A DNA stretch of 64,000 nt. Origin: Ricinus communis. Its lineage: Eukaryota; Streptophyta; Magnoliopsida; Malpighiales; Euphorbiaceae. The position numbers and the translations under genes are program-made. Position 1 is the stretch's first letter; the number at the start of each line of letters is the position of its first letter. Below, piece after piece: positions 48,781 to 61,503 of the stretch. The notes under the pieces were generated by a model. That model searched no databases. It worked only from the letters and a program-made list of their open reading frames with translations, and was not told the origin of the DNA. Location of the stretch: positions 22,864,285 to 22,928,284 of the forward strand of contig NC_063265.1 in assembly GCF_019578655.1 (NCBI RefSeq), read 5' to 3'.

Positions 48781-50470
48781 TTTTATTTTATGTTCTTGAC
48801 ATTTTGATCATTGGTTTGGAATATTTTCTTAGTTTTAGTCTTCATTTTCATTTAATTTTTGAGTTTTATATGCTATTTGAGTATTTTCCACCTCAGATGA
48901 TGCACTCCAGTAACCACTGCGGTAAGCTGGGAACCTTACTCCTTGCCAGCAGTGGGGATGAGTAGGGTAGTATTTCTTCATATTTATCTCTTTTTTATTT
49001 TTGTACTTATTATGTTGCTTCCAAACTTTTTTATACACTACGGACAACGTGTCCTTTAAGTGTGGGGTGGGTAAGCCGTTGTTTTGGCTTTTCTTTTTCT
49101 TATATTTTCCAATTGTTGTTTATTGTATTATTTATGATGTATATATTTAGGATACTTAGGATGTTTATTAGTTTTTTGTTTATCTTCGAAAGATTGATTG
49201 TTATGATTATGAGCATGTGAGTTTTCCTCATTGTTGTTTGTTACTTTTGGAATATTATTCAGCAATTTTTAGTTTATCATAATGGCTGGGTTAAACCAGT
49301 GTTACTTGACCATTCTTTGAGTTAGTTAATTTGAATTTGATTAGTTGTTGTATTTTGTGTATGAATTGATTAAATGATGATTTGATTGATGATATTTGGA
49401 CACCTTATGCAAATGTATACACTTAAATTGTGAGTTTTTGAACCTAATTGAGCATACATCATAAATGCTCTTTTTTTCTTATTTTAGTGTGCATTGTATT
49501 CTTCTTATTTCTAGAACTTGCTCAGTAATGCTTATTGAGGTCACATGAACAATCAAATGTTATGAAATGATAAGGGCACTTAGGATTCACCATTATAGCC
49601 AAAAGCCAACCTGTGAATGTTTTCAATTATTAGCCAAGTTTGAGCCTATCCACTTTCTTCATTTTTACCATTTTGCTTTATCATCACACTTTGTTAAGCC
49701 TTTCGTTTGTTGATCCCTACCCTATTTCTGGAATTTTTGCAATGTGTTCATTGAGTTGCCGGATAAAATACAAGTTTTACTTGTACTTTGAATTCACTAA
49801 GTCCTTTAAAAATTTAGTTTAGATGCTCCTTCAATCCAAAGTAATTATATTCTATTATTTTTTCTTAAAAAAAACAGTTCTTTATTGAGTATTCATTCAT
49901 TTTTCACTCTTTGAGCATCTTGTTTTAGAAACTTGGGAACTATAGTGAATTTAATTATCTTTGTTTGGCATTTAGTCCTTGTTGAGCTGAAACTGTGGGT
50001 AAGGCATTGCAAAAGTCTAGAAATTATTTACACCTCACTTCTAAATTTCCATGCCTAAACCTAAGCCCATCACAACCCTTGTGAAGACACTTTGATTATG
50101 ATATTTGATTGTTTGCAGTAGCGGAGATGAGATTTATGGGCAAGCCTATGATAAGTAAGTTGAATATAATTGCTTTAAGGGATTGATGACTACCTTTTAA
50201 ACACCAAATGCATAGAATGATCCCTTGTGAGGCATATGGTTTCTTGAATATTTGATGTTGAATGTATTATTTAATTTCTTCATACACTAACATGATAATT
50301 ACTCTTGTTTAGATTGCTAGTTTAGTTTTTGGTTGAGTTTCAATTTGGGATAAATTGAATATTGATTAGTTGTAATCCAATGCATGAATTTTAAGGAGGA
50401 TTGATCGTATGTTTATAATCTAAACTGTTGATTGCTTGAGGACAAGCAAAAGCTTAAGTGTGGGGTGATT
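48781..50470 (+). mobile_element. Nested element: 3' non-coding region and polypurine tract
   Basis: Contains GTGTGGGGTGGG (about 49060) and, directly before the 3' LTR, AAGTGTGGGGTGATT (50456-50470), the plus-strand primer tract. No gene. Confidence 0.8.
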
Positions 50471-51954
50471 TGATATCCTTGATATTACATATATTTGCAT
50501 GCTTGATTTTGAATTGTTTTTAGGATAAATTATGTATTTTTGTATTAGTATCACCCTGTTTTAGTTTCTTTTGTGTCTCAAGTGATTTTCTAGGTATATG
50601 ATCAAAGTTAGAGAGAAATCGAACCAAAATCGGTAAGAAACGGACGAATCGGGCGCGTTAGACTATTCAACACACCCGTGCTGAGGAGCATGGTTAAGGT
50701 GAAAGGGGGTGCTGAAATTTCTTACCCATGGCGAGAAGAAACGATTTACAACACGATTTAGAGGTGACACTGGCTAGCTTGGATGCCTCTTTGAGGAGGG
50801 AGCAAACAATAAGTCCATCCAGCTGCTAGAAGACTAAATGTACAATTTTAGCTCAACACGGCATGGATGACTAGCATGGCCTAAATCCAAGCCATGTTAG
50901 ATCCCGAAGCCTGATTTAAAAGAAAAGAAAAAAAAATTATAGGGATTCTAGAGAGAGAATTTTGGGGTATTCAAGACAGACTTTGAGAGCAACCTTCCAG
51001 AGGATCAAGAAGAGGAAAATGGAGACGAATTCCATTTCAACATCATCCAAATAGCTGTTCTTGAGGATTGGTTTGAAGATTCAAAGGAAAGAAGGAGGAG
51101 ATCTTGAGCTGCAAAGATTAGATTTAGAGTTATTCAAGAAGGGATAACATTTCCACCATTTGAGAAAATGGTGTTCATGTTCTTTTCGATTCTTGTTTAC
51201 TTTGTATTTGATTCTTCTATTAGTTTAATCATGAACATGTGTAACTAATCTTATTAAACCCATTTGGGGATGATCTTTAGCTATGCTAGGCTTGTTTTAT
51301 GCTTAATTGATTGAATTATTGATTTAAGATTGTAATTTTCAATCAAATATAATAAAATCTATTGTTTATTCTTCATTGTTGAATTAATTTGAGAAGTCCT
51401 TTGGAATTGAAAAATTCAATTGAGTTTAGACAACTGCTTGTATGATTAAGTGATTTGCATCTTTGAGATAAGTGTATTACTTACTGGAAGAAGAACTAGA
51501 CATTCTTATTAGTGGTAATTTAGAGATTAATACTATTCTAAAGTCAATTGTTCGGAAGAGATTCTAACTTAGATCTTTCGGATTAGGAATTGGTTAACTC
51601 GAGAAAGAGGCCAATTCGTTTAAGAAATTATCCACATATCATAATTCTTAATCAATCAATTCATAAATTGTTGTTTTTAAGTCAGCTAGCTAAAAGGATC
51701 CCCAATTGGGTTAACTAATCTCATTGTCTTTTTCAAACTTTCATTCTCTTTGTTAAAATTTATTTTTCATTTGCATTCTCAATCATTTTTAATTAATAAT
51801 CTTCACCACCTTTTGATCGGTTAGATAATAGGAATAGCATAGTAGCAGTAGCTTCTCATTTCCCGTGGGATACGATATTGATACTTGCTATAGCTAGATT
51901 ACATTAGATAGGTGCACTTGCTTGTAAATTGCTAGTCGTGTTTAGTGAGCATCA
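50471..51954 (+). repeat. 3' LTR of nested Athila-type element
   Basis: 1484 bp, TGATATCC... to ...GAGCATCA. Homologous to 45922-47020. Followed by AAAAG (51955-51959), which differs by one base from the GAAAG in front of the 5' LTR and so is the target duplication. Confidence 0.92.
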
Positions 51955-52170
51955 AAAAGTACTTCAGTTGGAGGCATGTCAAATAATTCCACTAGTTTAC
52001 CAGGAAAAGGATCATCGAACCTTGGCAAAGCAATCAGATGAGAAGAATCCATAGGGCCTCTAAGAATGGTAGAAAACTCCTCTATTATAAGGCGCAGCTC
52101 TTACCCGTTGAATTTAAAAATATGGTCTCTTGGACATTAAAAGTTGACAACAGAATAAAGAAATCCATAA
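51955..52170 (-). pseudogene. Antisense ORF of the Tat element, beginning part
   Basis: Minus-strand text GPMDSSHLIALPRFDDPFPG, then LVELFDMPPTEV, ends exactly at the 3' LTR. If the insert and one target copy are removed, the frame continues into the 45921 side without a shift, which shows it is the other half of the ORF at 44906-45921. Confidence 0.7.
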
Positions 52171-55100
52171 TTAAGCTTGTTGTGTTACATGGCATTGAAG
52201 GATGAAAGATGAAGTTTTCCAAGTTTGTTCCAATCATCACCAGTTAGAGTTTTGAAAAAGGTTTTTAGGCTTTTGGAACTTTTTTTGAGACATATTTTTT
52301 TAACTTTAGAAGAAAGACATTGCATATGGGGAAGTGTGAAGGTTGCATGTATTCTTGAAGGCCTAAATCAGAGTTAAATTTAGACCCTACAATTGCAGAG
52401 CTGAATTACTTATGTGACATTATCGTGTATTTTACTTTTTGAAGGCTTTTCAGGCATTTTCTTAGACTCTAGTTGTGTGTAAGTCCAAAATGTGCAATAT
52501 GGAGAAGAATTTAAGAGCAAAAAGGAATTTTAACATCAACAGTATATAATTTTTATACATCTTTAAAAGATTCAAAGTTTACATAAGGAAAAAAATAGTA
52601 AAATAGCAGAAGTACAAGCAATGAGAGGAAAAAAAATCAAAAGTCAGGGTTCTCTTCTAAATCTCTCATTCCATCATCTAAATCGATGTTCATTCCTTGA
52701 GTCGAAGATTCACATCGAGATTGATCTTGGTCTTCAGAGCATCAACTGTCTCACGATCATCTACCTGACCTTATAAGCTCTCATGGTCTCTCTGAGAAAA
52801 ACCCAAAAGGAGATTAGTGAATATATCCATACATGCATACATATTGCTTTTCATAAGATATTTTTTTATTTTTATCCGCCAGTCCTCGCCAAGGATGAAG
52901 AATTACGTTTTCATAGTGCCAACCAATCAATGTACATTCTCAAATTGGTCTTTCTAAACTGATGTGATTACTAGATGTGAAAAAAACAAAGTAAAATGTG
53001 ACTCATGTGTGTACAAGTACTCGAAGTAAACTCGGGCGAGAGGCAATGTTCCATGGCAAGTTGGTACTCTATCGCACTACGAGGACTCTAGTATGAGACC
53101 ATCAGATCAGGGAGGAATAGGACGCTCCCCAAAATCACATCCGACATGGCTGTAAGAGGTGCCCTAAAGGAAGCACCAATAGAGGAACCCAAGATATGGG
53201 AAGGCTTAAAGCACCAAGCAGATCGCCCCTCTGTCGGCTCAAGAGTAACAAAGGCATGATGGATCAACTATAGACAAAATGGTTGAATAAATAAGCGAAA
53301 TAAGAAAAATAAAAGATTCAAAATAAGTTAGAAGAAGTATTTGAGCATGGTGTCATCATCGAGCGAGCGAACCATGACCACCCCAAGAGCATTGGGCATC
53401 CGATGCAGGCTCGCTGCTATCCGCTAAACCTTTTCTTTTATGGACATCCGAGGGAAGAAAAGAAGGATTTTATGCTAAGACCGGGATAAAACCTAAAGCC
53501 TACGTGCATTTGGTTTGGCATTTGTCACTAAATTCAGATTCGAAAAGAAAGTCCGCAGCTTCTCCTTCGTTCCCTTCCTCTCCCCAAGCCCTTCCTGGCT
53601 TTGGCTTGCCTTGTCCCCTCTTCTTACTAGCGATTCATTCTACCGTGAACCTTCCACGAGGGCAGTGGGGAGGATCGTCAGCTTAGCACTAAGACTATGG
53701 GGATGAAGAAATGTAGACCAAATAGTGAGATCTTTGGGCTTATCATGTCCTGCTACACATATCATTAGCTCCTCCCCAGCGAGATCCACTATCCAAAACA
53801 TAGAGAGGGGTGGAGACAAGAGGACTCGGCGTCTGTTAGGACCTTGCTCCCATCCATAGATCCTCTCGTCCAAATACCATATACCCGGCGAACCGTCGGG
53901 TCTCAGTCAATAAAACCCTCCTCGATGCAGTCGAGACTGGACAGATCCCATATCGCACTTCTAACCCTAACTAATGCTTCTTCAAATTTTTATAAACTGG
54001 AAAGGTAAGTAACTTTTATACATAAATTGTAAATTTGACTAATAAATTTTTATTTACCTTGTCCCAGGTTAGGGAGTCAATCCACATACGGTGCACATGG
54101 ACCTAGGCCCATTCTAATGGGACACTCCTACTCGAGCCCCAATGACTCAAGCGAGGGAAAGCCCATGTGTGCATGTCGTGTGGGCTCACGTAAGGCTGGC
54201 GATCAGCCGGACCTGACAAAATAAAATTTATTATGCAAATAAAAGGGAAGGGGCAAAAATAAAAGATAGAGTGGAGCTTACATGTACAGCATGCCAAAAG
54301 TCACAAATTCTCTTACCCCCATATACAATGATGTCCATCTGATAGAACAGATCAGCGAGAGTGGCAGATCCCTAATTGTAGGAGGAGACCTGGTCTAGAT
54401 CCCGTAGAGGGACTAGATAAAGAAAAATAAAGAAAATGAGTTGAAGACTAAACATGGTCAGATACCATAAAGGTCTGGGCTACCTAATCCACCTCTTGAG
54501 TATTTTGAGGCACGAAGCCTCTATAATAGAGAGGAATGCCATGCGGTCATCTCTTGCAGGAAACCTAAGTAAGTCCTTGTGCTCCCAGCAACTCGAAATG
54601 TTGATGAATTACGTGAATTACATCCATCAAAGTCATCTATCCAGTGATGGAACAAGAGAGAGAGCGTAATGTTAACGAAGTGTGGAAGGTGTCCATCTAC
54701 CTCGTCCATCTACCTCTGGCGTAGCTGTGAGAGTGGAGTGTGGATGGGTTATCCAAGCGGGACCCGATGTTGAGCGAGCGAGGTAAAGTCCTAGTTAGCA
54801 GCTTAGAGCTCATCAAACCACTCACTGGCCCCATAAAAATTTTCAGTGAACCGAATCAATACAATGTCACTCTAAAACAACTCAAACATAGGGATTAAAA
54901 CACAATGCACATACAAAAGGACTCTAGACAAGTAAGTATGGCATTAATATATTGTTGTTTTACGATAACATACCCTGAAAATCCATTTTTAGCCCATGTA
55001 CGATTAATTAATTCAGAGGTTAGGGCACACAATTTTCTTTAATTTTTTTCATAATTGTTCAGGCATTTTGAGTAAATAATGCGTATATCTAGTATATAAG

Positions 55101-55740
55101 TGACATAAAATAAAGTTTAAAGTTGGAAACATACCTCTTCAAAAGTCGAAAACATATAGTGAATGTTCAATTTCACCAAGAAAGGAATATCCTCTCCTTT
55201 TACAAGCCCTAAGTCATTTTGGTGGGAAATCGATGGTGAGAACTCCTAGATGGTGCAATCAGAGTACATCTAGAAAATCTAGAAGATGAAGTCGTCATCT
55301 AGTTTCATGTAATTTGGTTAAGAATTGGCTGAGAAATCGAATAAAGAGAAAAATAGGATTTGAGAGAATAAAAGGGGAATTAAAAAGGGCAAAAATGTCA
55401 TTTAGGCTCCTGGCCGTTTGAAATTACGTTTTAATTCTTAAATGGACCAAGCGCCAATTCAAGTACCTAGAAGCCACATGGAAGGCTAGTTTGCATCCCA
55501 AGGTGGAAATTTTTAAAAAATTACAAGTTTGGTTCCTCACCCATCAAAATTACATTTTAGTCCTTGAGTGTGCCAAATGCCAACATAACTTTCGAAGGAC
55601 GTCAATTGAGTCAGATTTTACCCCGAAGTGGGAATTTCTAATGGAAAACACCTAGAAGTGGAAAATTACCGAATTGACCTGAAGTGGTAAATTACCTCAT
55701 AAAGTGGGAAAAACAACCAGATGGAAGTCTCTACAAAAGT
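52171..55740. other. Repeat-derived sequence, no assigned gene
   Basis: Probably the remaining 3' part of the Tat element and other debris. A broken coiled-coil-like frame lies on minus near 52640-52830. A GC-richer segment (53380-53960) looks LTR-like. On minus at 54060-54800 there are splice-like sites and short conserved-looking peptides (HDMHTWAFPRLSHWGSS), but no domain I can name. No LTR pair was found. Confidence 0.35.
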
Positions 55741-55747
55741 AAAATCA

Positions 55748-55915
55748 ACGGGCATGGTCCCTAAAACAACGGGCGTGGTACCCATAACAAAGGGCGTGGC
55801 TCCTATATCAATGGTCGTAGTCCTTAGATCAACGGGCGTGGTATCCATATCAAAGGGCGTAGTTCCCAAGTCGACAGGCGTGGCTCCCAAACCAATGGGC
55901 GTGGTCCCGAATTCA
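55748..55915. repeat. 21-bp minisatellite, eight units
   Basis: Eight head-to-tail units of the type ACGGGCGTGGTACCCATAACA with a conserved GGGCGTGGT core; length is constant and substitutions are scattered. Because 21 is a multiple of three it is open on both strands (plus frame 55721-56011, minus frame 55666-55890). No evidence that either is a gene. Confidence 0.95.
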
Positions 55916-56099
55916 AGCAGGCGAAATCCTCAAAATTCAAGCGGGTATGCTCCCCACATCAAATCAAATTCCTTTTCGAGCTTATGGGGCATGGCTTCTA
56001 TAGCTTATTAAGATATCTTTCTTGCCATATCCTTAATGTTATTAATTTGTCTTGATTTATTTAAAGGCTTGCATGCTTCTAAACTTGAACAAACTGAGA

Positions 56100-57066
56100 C
56101 AACTATCAACACCCATTTTTCAGATCTAGATGTTAAGGGAAAAAAAATCCAATGATAAAAGTTACTATCTTTCTCAAGTCTTGAAGATTGAGAATGGACA
56201 AATTTGAGAAAAGGGTGGAAATAATTAGACTTAGAATTATATTTTGAGAATCAATTTGGACCCAATTGACAAAAAAATAAAGTTTGAGGAGTAAAACAGT
56301 AGTTTTCACAAGTTCGGTGATTAAATTATTAAAATTTTCAAAACTTCTCCTCTTTAGAGTCAATCAGCTCTGTATATAGCTAAATTGGCTCTAGATAGAG
56401 TCGAATTAACTTAGCATAGAGTTGATTGGCTCCACACAGTGTTGATTGGATATTTTCCAAATCTCACATCATTTTATATATATTTTCGACCTAAAATGCC
56501 AAAAATCAGTAAAATTAAATTTTTAGAAGATACTTATGATAATTATTGGGATTATTAAATATATTTTGATGATAATTATTTGAAAATAAAATATTAAAAA
56601 TTCTTTTTATTTGATATGAATATGATAAATGGGAGGGATAATTATAATATGTTTTTTTAAATAATTGAATACTTATTAGTATTTCCTAAAGTTTTTTAAC
56701 CTTACTACTATAAATACATGGATGCACTCTAAGTCTAGGGTGAGCAGAGCTTAGTATAGATATATTGGTGAGTTACTAGAGCAATACTCTTTAAAGTTTT
56801 CTACATCGACATATACAGAGAAGAAACCCTTAGGAAGCCACTAAGAAAGAGCTCATAAATTAGGAAACCTATTGAAGAACGATAAAATTTTTTTTGAAAT
56901 CCCAAAAGCAAAACTGGATTCCCAACCATTCTTTGATTCAACAGCTTTCTCATTTCTTGATACTCGCAAAACGACAACCAACTGTGATAACCTAAGGGTT
57001 CTCCTACATCCACATCATCAAGATCTCTCCTCCAATTGCTTCTTACATATATATATATATGTGTGT

Positions 57067-57131
<65 letters not shown>

Positions 57132-57660
57132 TATCGGAACATATTAGGAATATTTTTTAATATTTATTTAACATGTTGATTTTATTGGATTTTGAATATG
57201 ATAATAAGAATATTTTGGGTTTTGAACCTAATTTGATTGGATTTTGAATTTGACTGGATAATAGTAGATATAATTAGATTATATTTTCATCTCTTTGTTA
57301 ATTCTACATGTTCTAATTGGACTTTTTACCTTTTATGCATGTGAAAATTGGTTCTAGACGCAAGAAAAGAAAACCTGCAAAAATCCATGTGAAAGCCCCC
57401 TAGAGCCGATCAGGCCTTCACCTTGAGTTAATCGGCTGTGCATAATATTAAGCTGTTTTTTGAGTTTTGATGTATTTTGGCAATTTTATGTACTGTAACT
57501 TAGTATTAGGGTTTTCTTTCCAATTTTGTAGTTGTAGGTGGGTTGTAATAGCTAGATTTACTTTCTGTCCTTTTATTTTTTTCTTTATCTGTGACAGATG
57601 CCAAATATATACTATATGATTGCCTAACTAAAACTAGATAGATAGACTTAAGCCCTAAAA
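56100..57660. repeat. Dispersed non-coding repeat, copy 3
   Basis: Contains GAGTCAATCAGCTCTGTATA and related GATTGGCT blocks (56355-56450), a TATA-like CTATAAATACATGG (about 56708), a leader-like segment, a (TA)n tract (57046-57126) and the GAGCCGATCAGGCC / AATCGGCTGTGC block (57400-57440). It parallels 16.5-17.8 kb and 33.0-33.4 kb. Confidence 0.42.
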
Positions 57661-58771
57661 TTGGACTTGACATGGAAATTGTAGTTTATTAGGTAATAAG
57701 ATGTCATATTGAGCTCTAATCTAAAATCCATATAGACTTAATGGGCTTTACCATGCCTTAGTTAGGTTAAATTGGACTATAATTAATTTAAGATCATTGA
57801 ACTGGATCTTTTCATAAACAGTAATCTATTAGGCTTAAAGGCTGAAAATTAAAATATAATTTCTAAACGGGCTAGAGTATGTGGGCTTGTATATAACTAA
57901 TTAGTAAGTTAGGTTAATAACTTTGAGTATGGGCTGCACTTTAATAAATAGGCTAGACTAGGTGAACCTCACATGCCATATTGTTTGATGTGTAGAAATA
58001 TTTATGTTGCATATAAAGAGAATACCCCGTTAAGCAATAAAATTAAAGATAAATATACACAAATAAGAAAGTTGGCTTTTGGATCCATCTTTATATTTGT
58101 GACATAAGCTTCTTTATGAAATCGAAAAACGTCACTCATTAGTAAAAGTATTCTAGTTATCCGAGTAGCAACTCACATCTCCGTGCTAGTTTCTATAACT
58201 AGTTAGTATGTTTCCAATTAAATTGAAAAGCTTTGCAGTGCTGTAATCGCTAAAAACACTTAGGTGCACGCTCGAAAACGCAGCCCGTAATATATCCTTC
58301 TTTTATATATGATATTATTTACTATTTAATTCGTTTGCTTTAAATTAAGTTTTATTATGTAAAAAAGGTACAATTCAAGCACCATAACTAAGAAAATAAA
58401 AAATAAAATCCAAAACTGAAACTATGGTCCACTAAACCTGTTTTTCTATATTGATTTCGAATGATCATTAAGTCAATTCTATGTTTGAATAAGTATCTAA
58501 AAGAAGATGTAACAACAATTTATCCAAGAATTAACGGACGTCCCACAAGTCCTAAAAATCTGAATAATAAAAGTTCAAATATTCTTTAAACATGATAAAT
58601 CTTTAAGGACTCCATAAATCAAAATAAAAAGTTCAGGGACCTAAATAATTTTTTTACAAATTTGACTAGTCGTCAAATTGCAATATATGTGAATTGCCAT
58701 CAAAAGATAGGAAACAGGAAGATTTCTTCTAACCCAGTCAAAGAGAAAAGGTAAATAGAAAGAGAGAAGAG
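57661..58771 (+). promoter_or_regulatory. Upstream region of the CDC25/ACR2-like gene
   Basis: About 1.1 kb of AT-rich sequence before the start codon. The last 40 bases are purine-rich (AGAAAGAGAGAAGAG). No convincing TATA box at a set distance; no other gene. Confidence 0.35.
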
Positions 58772-60798
58772 ATGTCTCGCAGCATCTCATACATAACAGG
58801 TTCTCAGCTTCTTACCCTCAAGCGCAGGCCGAATATTGCCATTATCGATGTGAGGTACAATCTTCAATTTCTGAACTTATTTGATAGGTTATCAAATATT
58901 ATTTTTCCTGAATTTGATGGGGGATTTTAAAAGGGACGATGAGAGGAGTAATGACGGGCATATAGCTGGATCACTGCACTACGCGAGTGACACCTTCTCT
59001 GACAGGATCTCTGATCTCATTCAACAAGTCAAAGGCAAAGATACTCTTGTTTTTCATTGCGCTTTGAGCCAGGTTATTTGCCTTTTTTTTCTTCTTTCTT
59101 TTAACTCCTTTCTTTCAGAACTCCTTTATTGGTTTTGGTTCTTTGATCAATTTGTTTAGGAAACTGTATCCGAGAGTAAAATTTCATGTTAGACTAGGTT
59201 AAAAGATTTTATCTTTGTAAATTACCCATGAAATAATTATTTTAATTGGCCTTGTATGATTTACCCTGAGCGCATCTGCTGATTAGTGGCTGCCTGCTAC
59301 TAGTTTTGCTCATCGTCATTATGGTTGGTTAGCTGAAGAAGTAATGTGCCTTTGTACCGTATAACAAAAAGAAGCTGTTTTATGGATGTTGAAATTGTTA
59401 TAAATTAATCAGCTTGCTAGGATTATATATGTTTGGAAAGTTAGTGCAAGTGTTGCTTATTTAATTCAAATGGTACTATTTTAGTTAACATGTTGGTTGG
59501 GAAAATTGTGCTGCTAAGATAACTGAACAATTCTTTCAATTGCATTGGAGAGTAGCAGGAGTGATTTGACATAGACTTGAGATTATTTCTTCCAAGTGTC
59601 CAAGAATACATGGCATTGATTCATGTGTTTTAAGGCATCATATGCAATAAGCAGATGAAGAATTAATGCCTGATATCCTTACTGTATCACTTGTATCATT
59701 ATTGATTAACCTTATTTGGGAACCGAGTACTTGAGTAACTAATCAGAATTAAGTTTTAATTGGCATAGGCGCATGTGAACATTCAATACTTAGCATAATA
59801 AGTTGCTCATATGTATTGTTTTGTTGTTGAGATATGCTAAAACTAAAAATAGGAGTTGGAAGATGTTTTCATATAAAGGTGTAGGCTCCTGATGCATAAT
59901 CTTTCTGCAACTTATGGATGAAAGTCTAGTAGCACCCTGTACTTATATTTGACACTATTCCACCCCTATAATTTTATTTTTTTGACCAATAAAACTTTCA
60001 TTACCCAGGTGTATAGCATGTTTATTTAAGTGTGCTGATATGTGTCTCTTTTGGTTTGGGTAGATTCATTTTTTTTAACCCTCTAGTCCCTACCATTCTT
60101 CATTTTTCTCTTCCTTTGTCACTGCTTAAAAAAAGGAAGAAAAATGTCCTTCAATATGACAACAAACGGTGTACGAGGATAAGTCATCTAAGTTGTGACA
60201 ATGTCATGGGAGGAGGGTTATAGGCTGTTTACAGTGTCTTGTGGTGCTGCGGAGCTTGCCACTGCAACAGTTGCTATCATTCCAAGCCCCTATCTGCCTA
60301 TCAATGCTGATTTAAGGCTGGGATGGAGTACTAGCTTACACAAGATAAGGACAATAGCACAACTTGTAGCATAAAAATTTAACAAATGCCCTTTAACGAG
60401 TTAAGAAAAGGGAAATATTGCATAACTTGCCTATATTGGTCGAGGATTCTTGTTAATTAGTAATAGATTAATAATAGTGGATTGTGAATTTGTGATCTGT
60501 TAAGTCCATATGCAAAAGAGCAAAGCCATTGCATATTTTGACAGGAATATGGAACACAAATCCCAAAAAGGAATCTTTAGTAGACAGATAAAGTAGACCC
60601 AGTTCTTGGCAGTTGGGTAATCCTCAGCTTAGCAAATATTGATCCAAATCCAACCTTCAAGCCTCTGTTTGGTCTGGTTGAAATATGAGTGGTCTATCTG
60701 TTTACTCTCTGTAGCAGGTATAAACTTTGAGCACTCTTGTTTCTTTATTTTAATTTTAATTTAATGGACAAATGAAATGAGAGATGGAAAAGATGTGA

Positions 60799-60829
<31 letters not shown>

Positions 60830-61503
60830 CCATTGGAATAACTTCTTTTACTCAGAGGCATGTTGGAGTATCTTTTGACGCTTTACATGCACATATGTAA
60901 TTGTACATTGCTAACAGCATTATTAAGGTCCTATTGGTTACAAAACATAAAAATAGTAGAAACCTATATCTTCAATACAAAAAATAAAAATGGTAGGAAC
61001 CTATATTTTCAAACTATTATTTACCAAGTATAATCTCTTTCATGAACTGATACTGTTTTTATGAGAACGGCTCCTTTGTGCTTAGCATTGTCAATATGGA
61101 ACCTGTTCATTTGCATAATAGTTGTTTATTTCAGAAGCTTGTTTCCTTCGCGCTTGTTAAGCAAAGCTTCATCGATCAGTTTATCTAGTGTTTTCTTCTC
61201 TCCTCCCATGTATTTGGAAATTATGAGAAATAGCTCCCTGCTTATTTATGTTTTTGTAATTTTTTCGTCACAGGCACAAGCTGAACTGGTCACCCTACTT
61301 GAATAGCTAATAGATGCTGTTTTCTGCAGGTTCGTGGCCCAAGATGTGCTCGGAGGTTTGCTAATTATCTCGAGGAGATGAAAGAAGATGCAGGAATAAA
61401 AGACATTATGGTTTTGGAACGCGGCTTCAATGGCTGGGAAGCAGCTGGTAGACCTGTTTGTCGCTGCACTGATAACCCATGTAAGGCTGCGAGTGATCAG
61501 TAA
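58772..61503 (+). CDS. CDC25/ACR2-like dual-specificity phosphatase and arsenate reductase
   Basis: Three exons: 58772-58854, 58934-59072, 61330-61503, with stop TAA 61501-61503, 131 codons, phases intact and GT-AG introns. A single rhodanese-type domain fills the protein: AIIDVRDDE near the N-terminus, [11 protein letters not shown], and the active-site loop HCALSQVR (the HCx5R motif, Cys about residue 69), then [10 protein letters not shown] and a Cys-rich tail CRCTDNPC that in the Arabidopsis relative binds zinc. Plant members of this family act as arsenate reductase in vitro and as a small CDC25-like tyrosine phosphatase; which role matters in the cell is debated. Start chosen because [10 protein letters not shown] aligns with the family N-terminus. 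No defect seen. The second intron (2257 nt) splits the active-site loop between Gln and Val. Confidence 0.95.
60803..60829. repeat. (GA)n microsatellite in the second intron of the CDC25-like gene
   Basis: About 13 GA units. The rest of this 2.26-kb intron has no recognisable gene or element. Confidence 0.95.

Noticed and set aside
54103..54709. Minus-strand exons of a host gene near 54.0-54.8 kb
   Set aside because: Some splice-like sites and peptides look plausible, but frames are interrupted and no family could be named; left as unassigned repeat-derived sequence.
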